Shown: positions 1 through 7,445 of the stretch, one piece after another
Position numbering within the stretch: position 1 is the stretch's first letter
How the letters are laid out: the number at the start of each line of letters is the position of its first letter
Origin: Planctomycetota bacterium
GTDB taxonomy: Bacteria > Planctomycetota > UBA1135 > GCA-002686595
Assembly: GCA_020638875.1 (NCBI GenBank)
Contig: JACKHS010000033.1
Coordinates: forward strand, 1-34,868
Reading direction: 5' to 3'
Length of the DNA stretch: 34,868 bases
Notes under the pieces: generated by a model
What the model was told of the DNA's origin: nothing
The model's input: the letters and a program-made list of their open reading frames with translations, nothing else
The model's database searches: none
Position numbers and translations under genes: made by a program

Positions 1-668
1 TTGCGCGTGGAGTCGAGCAGCGGCACGTGCAGCGTGATGAAGTCGCTGGAGGCGACGAGCTGCTCGAGCTCGACGAGCTCGACGCCGTCCACGGGCGAGG
101 GCTTGCCCGCGGACTGCAGGTACGGGTCGCTCGCGACGACGTCCATGCCGAGCCCGACGCCGCGCTCCGCCACCACGCGCCCGATGCGGCCCAGGCCGAC
201 GACGCCGAGGCGCTTGCCGGTCAACTCGGTGCCCATCAGGCCCTTCTTGCTCCACGAGCCCTGGCGCGTACGGCGGTCGGCGCGGCAGACGTGGCGCGCG
301 AGCGCGCACATCAGCGCGATGGCGAGCTCGCCGGTCGTCGTCGTGTTGCCGGTGGGCGTGTTCATCACGACCACACCGCGCGCGGTGGCGGTGGCGCAGT
401 CGACGTTGTCGACGCCCACGCCCGCGCGGCCGACGACGCGCAGCGCGTCGGCGGCCTCGAGCACCCGCGCGGTGATCTTGGTGGCCGAGCGCACGACGAG
501 CGCGTGCACGCCGGGCACGCGGCTCACCAGCTCGTCCTCGGACAGGCCGACGGCGACCTCGGGCTCGAGCCCGCGCTGGCGGAAGACGTCGAGGGCCGCG
601 TCGGAGAGCTCGTCGCAGATGAGCACGCGGGCTTCCTGGGGCGCGAGGGTTCCGGGGGGAGGCGTCAT
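1..668 (-). CDS. serA: D-3-phosphoglycerate dehydrogenase, N-terminal part (cut by window edge)
   Basis: Reading from an ATG at 668 leftwards gives 222 codons with no stop before the window edge, so the C-terminus is missing. The product oxidises 3-phosphoglycerate, the first step of serine synthesis in the cytoplasm. Visible family marks are VGRAGVGVDNVD, then MNTPTGNTTTTGELAIALM, then the Rossmann dinucleotide motif GLGRIGRVVAERG. These follow in the order and spacing expected for the 2-hydroxyacid dehydrogenase fold. It lies downstream of ruvA on the same strand, with about 50 bp between them. Whether it carries an ACT or ASB regulatory tail cannot be seen. A related 2-hydroxyacid dehydrogenase is the only serious alternative; the substrate call rests on the N-terminal half. 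Confidence 0.88.
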   Translation of the reverse strand, partial: MTPPPGTLAPQEARVLICDELSDAALDVFRQRGLEPEVAVGLSEDELVSRVPGVHALVVRSATKITARVLEAADALRVVGRAGVGVDNVDCATATARGVVVMNTPTGNTTTTGELAIALMCALARHVCRADRRTRQGSWSKKGLMGTELTGKRLGVVGLGRIGRVVAERGVGLGMDVVASDPYLQSAGKPSPVDGVELVELEQLVASSDFITLHVPLLDSTR

Positions 669-720
669 GGTGCGGTGGGGGTGGCGGGCCGCGGAGCCCG
701 GGGAGTGTGCGGGGGAGCGC

Positions 721-1305
721 TCACCCGCGCAGCGCGGCGCGGACGATCTGCTCGAGGTCGAGGTCGGGCTCGTCGGCGAGGAGCTTGCGCACGAGCTTCT
801 CGGCCTCCTTGTCCTTGTAGCCGATGGACGTGAGCGCGCCCACGGCGTCGGCCACCAGCACGTCGTCGCCCGAGCTCGGCGCGGCCGCCGCGCCCGTCGC
901 CTCGGCGCCGAAGCGGCCGATCTTGTCGCGCAGGTCGAGCAGCATCTGCTCGGCCGTCTTCTTGCCCACGCCGCGCACGCGCGTCAGCGCCGCGGCGTCC
1001 TGCGACACGACGGCCTGCACGAGCGCGTCGACCTCGAGGCCGCTCAGCAGCGCGAGCGCCACGCCCGGTCCGACGCCGCGCACCGAGAGCAGCAGGCGGA
1101 AGAGCTCGCGCCGCGCGAGGCTGTCGAAGCCGTACAGGCTGTGCGCGTCCTCGCGCACGACGAAGTGCACCCAGGCGCGCGCGCGGCCGCCCTCGGCGAA
1201 GCCCGAGCCCACCGGGACGTTCAGCGCGTAGCCCACCCCGCCCACGTCGAGCACGAGCTGCGTCGGCGTGCGGCGGGCGACCTGGCCCTCGAGGAAGTCG
1301 TACAC
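721..1305 (-). CDS. ruvA: Holliday junction branch migration complex subunit RuvA
   Basis: 194 aa, the usual RuvA length, from a GTG start at 1305. RuvA binds four-way junctions as a tetramer and loads the RuvB motor. The N-terminal OB-fold domain begins MYDFLEGQVARRTPTQLVL and contains DVGGVGYALNVP. Two helix-hairpin-helix motifs follow around residues 70-125: LLLSVRGVGPGVALALLSGL and LTRVRGVGKKTAEQMLLDL. After a short Ala/Ser linker the C-terminal domain III (ADAVGALTSIGYKDKEAEKLVRKLL) is the RuvB contact. It is followed by serA on the same strand. No ruvB or ruvC is in the window, so the usual ruvCAB cluster is absent on this side. Confidence 0.95.
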   Translation of the reverse strand: MYDFLEGQVARRTPTQLVLDVGGVGYALNVPVGSGFAEGGRARAWVHFVVREDAHSLYGFDSLARRELFRLLLSVRGVGPGVALALLSGLEVDALVQAVVSQDAAALTRVRGVGKKTAEQMLLDLRDKIGRFGAEATGAAAAPSSGDDVLVADAVGALTSIGYKDKEAEKLVRKLLADEPDLDLEQIVRAALRG

Positions 1306-1392
1306 GGCGGCGGTGTCCTGGGTCCGGGGCGGAAAGCGAACGAGCCGACACGGGGGACCGGGCCGGCTCGAGAGCGTGGGGGCGGCGCGGCG

Positions 1393-2748
1393 CTACTTCT
1401 TGGACTTCAGCACCAGGCCGAACTCGGCCAGCTTGTCCTTCAGCTCCGTGAGCGAGGTGACGCCGAAGTTGGGCATGCCGAGCAGCTCGTCCTCGGAGTG
1501 CTGCGTGATGTCGCCGAGCGTCAGGCAACCGAGGTGCTCGACGGTGCGGCGCGCGCGGATCGACAGCTCGAGGTCCATGATCGGCCGGTTCATGGCCTCC
1601 ACGTTCTCGCCGGTCGTGTAGCGCTGCTTGGCGTTCTCGATGCTCATCACGGCTTCCTCGCGTGCCATGCCGAGGCGCAGCGACTTGGAGCCGAGGATCT
1701 CCTTGATCTCGTTCAGCGAGGTCTCGCCGAAGTTCTTGTAGGAGAGCAGCTCGGCCTCGGTCTTCTTGACCAGGTCGCCGAGCGTCATGATGTTCATCTT
1801 GTTGAGGCAGTTGCGGGCGCGCACCGACAGCTCGAAGTCGGTGATCGGGATGCGCAGGATCTGGTTGAGGCGATCCTCCTTCCGCTCCATGTCTTCGTCG
1901 TAGTACATGTCCATGCCGGCGACGGCGTCGGACAGGTACAGGCGCGCGCGCCGGTCCGTCGGGAACGACTTGGCGATCGTGTCGTAGCAGGCCGCCGCGT
2001 CCTGGTCGCGCCCGAGGTCCTCGAGCAGCACGCCCAGGTTCATCATCACCGGCCGGTCGACCGGGCGCAGGCGCGCGAGCTCCTGGTAGGCGGTGAGCGC
2101 CTCCTCGTCGAGACCGCAGCGCTCGGCGCGATAGGCGAGGTGGAACAGGTTCTTGCGCATCGCCGCGTTCAACTCGCGCGCGCGGCGGAAGTGCATCAGC
2201 GCGGCGCCCCAGTCGCGGCGCAGCTCGGCGGTCCGGGCGGCGAGGTACTGGCCCTCGGCCGACGCGTCGAACTCGGCGTTGGCGTGCGCGTGCTCGGCCT
2301 CGTACGCGGCGAGCACGCCGTCGGTGTCGGCCTCGCCCTTCTGCTGCAGCGCCTCCTCGAGGCAGGCCTCGAGGTAACCGCCCAGGGCCTTCGGCTCACC
2401 GGGGTACTTCTTCGACAGGCGCTCGAAGATCGGCTTGGCGGCGCTGTAGCGCGCCAGCGACATCAGCGCGTTCGCGTGCGTGAACGAGGCGACGTCGTCG
2501 CTCGCGTGCTCGCTCAGGCGGCGGCAGGCTTGCTCGTAGTCGCCGAGCATCCACGCGCCGACGCCGCGCCGCAGGCCTTGGTCGCCGGAGTCGCCGAGCG
2601 CGTCGACCTTGCGCCGGAACGCGTCGACGGAGCGTCCCGTTGCGAAGACCGCTTTGCGCGCCTCCTGCAGAGCCGTGAAGCTCTGGATGGGCGAGGAGGT
2701 GATGTCGAAGTCGATCGGGGCCTCGGGGGCGAGGGTCTCTTCGGTCAT
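1393..2748 (-). CDS. TPR protein with two RNA polymerase alpha-CTD-like domains
   Basis: 451 aa from an ATG at 2748. Residues about 60-275 are helical TPR-like repeats, for example WGAALMHFRRARELNA and DEEALTAYQELARLRP. Two modules resembling the C-terminal domain of the RNA polymerase alpha subunit follow: CTD1 near 300-360 (ITDFELSVRARNCLNK, LGDLVKKTEAELL, NFGETSLNEIKEIL) and CTD2 near 390-448 (IMDLELSIRARRTVEH, LGDITQHSEDELL, NFGVTSLTELKDKL). The Arg equivalent to E. coli R265, which reads UP-element DNA, is present in both (R310, R398), as are the Gly-x-x-Ser-Leu turns. There is no alpha N-terminal assembly domain, so it is not RpoA itself. Similar proteins are often labelled RNA polymerase alpha in planctomycetes (recalled, not searched). 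A role in DNA or polymerase binding is inference. ruvA and serA follow on the same strand. Confidence 0.85.
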   Translation of the reverse strand: MTEETLAPEAPIDFDITSSPIQSFTALQEARKAVFATGRSVDAFRRKVDALGDSGDQGLRRGVGAWMLGDYEQACRRLSEHASDDVASFTHANALMSLARYSAAKPIFERLSKKYPGEPKALGGYLEACLEEALQQKGEADTDGVLAAYEAEHAHANAEFDASAEGQYLAARTAELRRDWGAALMHFRRARELNAAMRKNLFHLAYRAERCGLDEEALTAYQELARLRPVDRPVMMNLGVLLEDLGRDQDAAACYDTIAKSFPTDRRARLYLSDAVAGMDMYYDEDMERKEDRLNQILRIPITDFELSVRARNCLNKMNIMTLGDLVKKTEAELLSYKNFGETSLNEIKEILGSKSLRLGMAREEAVMSIENAKQRYTTGENVEAMNRPIMDLELSIRARRTVEHLGCLTLGDITQHSEDELLGMPNFGVTSLTELKDKLAEFGLVLKSKK

Positions 2749-2845
2749 GAGAGCGGGCCGACGGAGGGGCGGGATGGGCCGCGCGAGGGCGGATCGCGGC
2801 GATTGAGAGGGGAAGAGGATAGGAGGGGGTGAGGGGGAGTCAACT

Positions 2846-2869
2846 GGGGGGGGGGGGGGCGGGGGGTGG
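2846..2869 (+). repeat. G-rich tract with a run of 14 G
   Basis: The plus strand shows G14 (2846-2859), a C, then G6 and TGG. With the G-rich stretch from about 2810 it makes a strongly strand-biased tract upstream of the TPR/alpha-CTD gene, which therefore has a C-rich leader. It abuts the left inverted arm of the transposase block. G-quadruplex formation is possible but not shown. Such a homopolymer is also prone to length errors in sequencing. Confidence 0.7.
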
Positions 2870-3034
2870 CGCTCGGGCTCGGGTTCGAGCAGGGCACGGG
2901 TGCGGAGCGGCGGGGACGCCCCGCCGCCCGCCCGCGCCTGCCGTCACCGTCGCCTTCTGGCCCGCCTTGCAGGCGAGGGCCGAAGGCGACGGTGACGGCA
3001 GGCGCGGACGGACGGCGGGGCTGGGGGGAGGTCT
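2869..3034 (+). repeat. Left arm of inverted-repeat pair flanking the Y1 transposase
   Basis: 166 bp that reappear in reverse complement at 4904-5071. Within the arm, 2918-2957 pairs with 2982-3021 (40 bp, two mismatches). The core reads CGCCTGCCGTCACCGTCGCC and its complement, so each arm can fold into a long hairpin. Copies differ by scattered substitutions and a small indel in the loop. No ORF-like coding signal is seen. The two arms bound a block whose only clear gene is a Y1 transposase. Confidence 0.85.
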
Positions 3035-3470
3035 GGAGTGATGGAGAGGTTGGGCTGCGACCGGTCGGGGCGGGGGCGCGGGGGCTGCGCGAGAGCTTGT
3101 CGGGCGTGGCGTTGGCGAATCGGTGACGGCTGCGAAGGGCAGAGCGTCTCGCCGGCAGGGTCCGAGCTGGCGTGCCGCTGACGTTGGCGAGTCCTGCGCG
3201 TTCGCCGCTTCACGCTTGGCGCTGCCCGCGTCGTGTTCCGCGTGTCGTGTGGCGCGTCGCGGGGCCGAGCGAGTGCGCCTTCGCGCGTGCGCATGGCGTG
3301 GGTGCTGCGCGCGCCGGGCAGGGCTCGCGGGACGAGCGGCTGTGCGCCGGTGGTGGAGTGACGGTGCGCCGTCGAGGTCGCGTGCGCGCCGGCGGGTTGG
3401 GGAGCTCGTGGCCGCGTGCGCGCCGCGGCTGCGACGCGTGGGCGCTGGAGCGTCGTCGACGAACGCCGGC
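3035..3470. other. Non-coding stretch between left arm and transposase stop
   Basis: About 436 bases with no recognisable gene on either strand. Open frames crossing it have no domain-like composition and are typical of GC-rich shadow frames. It lies 3' of the transposase. I see no tRNA or CRISPR pattern in it. Confidence 0.6.
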
Positions 3471-4163
3471 TCAGGCCGCGCGGACGACGCGCGGCTTCGG
3501 TGTGAAGTGCAGCGAGAAACGGCCGTAGCGCTTCACGCACTCGCGCAGGGTCCACGGCGGGGGAGCGACGTGGGAGCCGCGAGCGCGCGGGTTCCAGTCG
3601 GCCGCGAAATCGGCCCAGCCGTCGAAGTAGCGACCGGAGGAGAACAGGTCGGGCGCGACCGCGGCGCGGCCGGCGCCCGAGCCGTGCTTGTTGTGGTTGC
3701 AGAGCACGTAGCGCAACGCGTGCCACAAGCGGCCGAGCGACTTCAGCACCTCGTCGTGGAAGCGCTGGGCGAAGACGCGACCGGTTCGTCCCCAACGCCG
3801 GTTCAGGCGGCGAGCGATGCGCGTGCACAGCGACTTCATCCCGCGCGCCAAGGCGTCGCGCGAGTCGGCGGCGAGGACGAGGTGCAGGTGGTCGTGCTGG
3901 ATCGAGAAGTGATGGATGCGGAAGTCGGCGCGCTGCGCGGCGCGTATCGCCTCGACGCAGACCTCGCCGCCGTCGCGCGAGCGGAGCGAAGGCAGGCCGG
4001 CGCAGAGCTTCGTCGTGACGAGGCGCAGGTGGCTCTTGCAGACGGAGCGACGCGGAGCGTGGGGGACGTGGCCGTGCTTCTTCTTGCGGCCGGCGTTGTC
4101 GCGCGCGCCGCCCCAGGTCGGCGCGTCGACGAAGGCGAAGGTCGATTGCTGTGCGAGCGTCAT
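3471..4163 (-). CDS. Y1 (IS200-like, HUH) transposase, REP-associated type
   Basis: 230 aa when started at the ATG at 4163 (MTLAQQSTFAFVDAPTWGG). The frame is open further upstream, but that stretch looks non-coding. The N-terminus has the basic GARDNAGRKKK segment and GLPSLRSRDGGEV, seen in the single-domain transposase family common in deltaproteobacteria and planctomycetes (recalled). The HUH metal motif is in HHFSIQHDHLHLVL (His-Leu-His). The candidate nucleophilic tyrosine is in LRYVLCNHNKHG. GRVFAQRFHDEVL between them is also typical. These enzymes cut single-stranded DNA next to hairpins. The gene is isolated and sits between two inverted palindromic arms, fitting a RAYT/REP-like arrangement. 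No clear Shine-Dalgarno is visible. Activity is not established; the frame is intact. Confidence 0.82.
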   Translation of the reverse strand: MTLAQQSTFAFVDAPTWGGARDNAGRKKKHGHVPHAPRRSVCKSHLRLVTTKLCAGLPSLRSRDGGEVCVEAIRAAQRADFRIHHFSIQHDHLHLVLAADSRDALARGMKSLCTRIARRLNRRWGRTGRVFAQRFHDEVLKSLGRLWHALRYVLCNHNKHGSGAGRAAVAPDLFSSGRYFDGWADFAADWNPRARGSHVAPPPWTLRECVKRYGRFSLHFTPKPRVVRAA

Positions 4164-4401
4164 GCTTGTTATGACGTGCGGCGTGTCCAGGGGTTTGCTG
4201 ATACCTCTCGAAAACGACGTCCATTCCGCGAATGGAGTCGATCTAGATGGCGACGCGCTTCGCTCGGTGAGGTCCCTTCGCACACGCGTCGAGTCGCGTT
4301 CACGCCTGGAGCAACACCACTCTTCCATGCCGGCAGAACTCACAACTCGAGACTTGCTCGGCGATGCGACTCGGACCGGAAGAAGACCGGAGACGAAGCT
4401 A

Positions 4402-4445
4402 GAACGCCTCGAGCGCCCGCGGCTTCGCCGCGGCGCGAGGCGTTC
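4402..4445. repeat. Imperfect palindrome (hairpin)
   Basis: GAACGCCTC (4402-4410) pairs with GAGGCGTTC (4437-4445). The inner CCGCGGC (4417-4423) pairs with GCCGCGG (4427-4433) around a TTC loop. A small asymmetric bulge separates the two stems. It lies in the non-coding DNA 5' of the Y1 transposase and is a candidate REP-like recognition hairpin (inference). Confidence 0.75.
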
Positions 4446-4496
4446 GAGCTCGATGCCTTCGATCGAGCCGATTGGCGCCGCGTTCGCGCTTGGGTC

Positions 4497-4694
4497 TCGA
4501 ACTTGATTCCGGCGCTCTTCGGCTTCGGCCCTCGACTCGACCGGTGCGAGCGCTTGCCACGGATCTCGTCCGAGTTCGACATGTCGTTCCTCGAGCACGG
4601 GTCACCTCGCTACGGCGCGCGCGTTCGGACGCCGCGTGGCGAAACGACGGCGGGCGCTCCCATCGCCTTCTCGAACTTGATTCCGGCGCTCTTC
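4497..4694. repeat. 24-bp direct repeat heading degenerate tandem units
   Basis: The same 24 bases, beginning TCGAACTTGATTCC, occur at 4497-4520 and 4671-4694, 174 bp apart. Downstream of each copy further shared words recur in the same order (CTCGACTCG, then GTCGTTC, then a GATCTCGTCC word). This indicates an old tandem duplication that has diverged. Confidence 0.75.
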
Positions 4695-4903
4695 CACGTC
4701 GTCGCTCGACTCGTCCGCGCTCCACACGTCGTTCTCCGAGCTCCTCGTGGCGGGACGACGACGGACGCTCGCACCCGATCTCGTCCAGGTGGCGCCGCGC
4801 TCCCCTCGCTCCGTCTCGTCCTCGCACATCGCCCCGCCTCCCCGCACCCGCACGAACTCCCACACGACCACCCCACGGGCTCTCCCCGCCGCTGCACCTG
4901 CCT

Positions 4904-5071
4904 AGACCTCCCCCCAGCCCCGCCGTCCGTCCGCGCCTGCCGTCACCGTCGCCTTCGGCCCTCGCTTGCGAGGTCCGGGCCGAAGGCGACGGTGACGGCA
5001 GGCGCGGACGGACGGTGGGGCGTCCCCGCCGCTCCGCTCCGACGTTCTGCTCGAACCCGAGCCCGAGCGCC
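4904..5071 (-). repeat. Right arm of inverted-repeat pair flanking the Y1 transposase
   Basis: 168 bp that are the reverse complement of 2869-3034 with few differences. The arm is itself palindromic: 4917-4961 pairs with 4977-5021 over 45 bp with one mismatch and a 15-nt loop. This copy is a better palindrome than the left one. It ends about 130 bp before the murA start. Confidence 0.85.
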
Positions 5072-5204
5072 GCGCCCTCCTCCCCACCCCCCCTCCCACC
5101 CCCCTCCAAAACCCTCACCACCCTCTTCGTTCCCCCCCTCCCGACCTCTACCCTCGCCTCACCGCGCTCCCCATCCCGCTCGGCCGCACTCCTCACCGCG
5201 CACC
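5072..5204. promoter_or_regulatory. C/T-rich murA leader
   Basis: This 133-base stretch upstream of murA is almost free of G on the plus strand, a run of CCCTCC- and CACCC-like words. It mirrors the G-rich tract outside the left arm, so the two flanking genes both read away from the transposase block through C-rich leaders. No clear -35/-10 pair is visible; TCTACCCT near 5148 is a weak -10 candidate. Confidence 0.4.
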
Positions 5205-6494
<1,290 letters not shown>

Positions 6495-6504
6495 GGCGGT
6501 CCGC

Positions 6505-7380
6505 ATGGGGGAGCTGGGATTCGCGCCGCCGGCGCTCGAGTTCGACGCGCCGCTCGCGGCGTGCCCGGTCTGCGCGGCGGCCGAGATCGGCCACCGCCTG
6601 ACGGACGGGCGCGGCGTGCGCATCGACGGCTGCGAGCGCTGCGGCACGTGGTTCATGAACCCGCGCTACACCGACGCGGCGCTGGCCGAGTTCTACGCGG
6701 GCTACACCGAGGAGGAGGCGCTCGGCGCGCACGACCCGACGCGGCGCGCGCGCAAGCTGCGCAACCTGCGCCGCGTGCTGCCCCACCAGCGCGGCGGGCG
6801 GCTGCTCGGCGTCGGCTGCGGCGACGGGCTCGAGCTCGTGCTGGCGCGCGAGCTGGGCTTCGAGATCGAGGGCGTCGAGGTCGACGCCGCGCACGCCGCG
6901 CGGCTCGCCGCGCACCTCGGCTGCGAGGTGCGCGCCGGCCACTTGCCGGAGATCGAGCCGCGGCCGGGGCGCTACGACGTCGTCTTCCTCGACCAGGTGC
7001 TCGAGCACGTCAAGCGCCCCGACGCCTACCTCGAGCGCGTGCGCGAGCTGCTCGCGCCGGGCGGCCTGCTGTACCTCGGCGTGCCCAACGTGCAGTCGCT
7101 CTCGGCGCGCTGGAAGCTGCTGCAGGATCGCCTCGGGCTGCGCAACGCGGCACGGCGCGGCTCCTACCTCGACGCGTGGCAGCACCTGACCTACTTCGGG
7201 CCGGGGCAGCTCGCGCGGCTGCTCGAGCGGCGCTTCGGCTTCGAGGTGCTCGAGGTGCTGGGCGACCCCGACGCGGGCGGCGGCCCGCTCGAGGCGCTGC
7301 GCGTGCGCGTGCCGCTGGTCGAGTCGAGCCTGATCGTGCTCGCGCGCCGGCCGCGCACGGCGACGCCCGGGCGCGCGTAG
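6505..7380 (+). CDS. Class I SAM-dependent methyltransferase with N-terminal zinc-ribbon
   Basis: 291 aa, starting 10 bp after the murA stop and probably co-transcribed with it. The N-terminus carries two Cys pairs (CPVC and CERCG, roughly residues 19-52) expected to bind zinc. The Rossmann core follows: motif I LGVGCGDGLEL, acidic strand-2 end GVEVDAA, then YDVVFLDQVLEHV and LLAPGGLLYLGVPN. This layout matches the Methyltransf_23-type family, whose members often act on lipids, sugars or small metabolites. The substrate cannot be told from sequence. Placement after murA hints at an envelope role but is weak evidence. Confidence 0.8.
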   Translation: MGELGFAPPALEFDAPLAACPVCAAAEIGHRLTDGRGVRIDGCERCGTWFMNPRYTDAALAEFYAGYTEEEALGAHDPTRRARKLRNLRRVLPHQRGGRLLGVGCGDGLELVLARELGFEIEGVEVDAAHAARLAAHLGCEVRAGHLPEIEPRPGRYDVVFLDQVLEHVKRPDAYLERVRELLAPGGLLYLGVPNVQSLSARWKLLQDRLGLRNAARRGSYLDAWQHLTYFGPGQLARLLERRFGFEVLEVLGDPDAGGGPLEALRVRVPLVESSLIVLARRPRTATPGRA

Positions 7381-7410
7381 CCCCGCGGGGCGCCGCGCGC
7401 GCCGCGCCGC

Positions 7411-7416
7411 TATACT
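7411..7416 (+). promoter_or_regulatory. Candidate -10 box for ffh
   Basis: TATACT sits 29 bp upstream of the ffh ATG in an otherwise extremely GC-rich stretch. No matching -35 hexamer is seen at 16-18 bp. Similar TA-containing boxes recur before other transcription units in the window. Confidence 0.45.
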
Positions 7417-7445
7417 GCTCGCCCTCCGCCTCCCTCATCGCGCCC

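Larger units (their letters stand above)
4164..4903. other. Non-coding stretch with hairpin and degenerate direct repeats
   Basis: About 740 bases 5' of the transposase without a supportable gene. It holds a strong hairpin (4402-4445) and a 24-bp exact direct repeat (4497-4520 and 4671-4694) that heads two degenerate ~174-bp units. Base and word use (many TCG, CGAC and CTCGA words, somewhat lower GC) differ from the flanking genes, which suggests acquired DNA. Confidence 0.6.

Noticed and set aside
1..2832. Very long plus-strand open frame opposite serA, ruvA and the TPR/alpha-CTD gene
   Set aside because: It lies antisense to three recognisable genes. Its product is Arg/Ala/His-rich with no domain, as expected when GC-rich codons suppress stops on the other strand.
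2918..3021. Ordinary intrinsic terminator
   Set aside because: The hairpin is far from any plus-strand stop, has a 40-bp stem and no T-tract, and recurs inverted at 4917-5021.
4164..4598. 145-codon N-terminal extension of the transposase
   Set aside because: The extension is Ser/Arg-rich and overlaps the hairpin and direct repeats. The family's N-terminus begins near the ATG at 4163.
2846..5071. CRISPR array or retron
   Set aside because: The repeats are two long inverted copies and a pair of 24-mers without regular spacers; no cas gene or reverse transcriptase is present.
3123..5204. Upstream 694-codon extension of the murA frame
   Set aside because: The extension crosses the transposase (antisense) and both palindromic regions; homology to MurA starts only at 5205.
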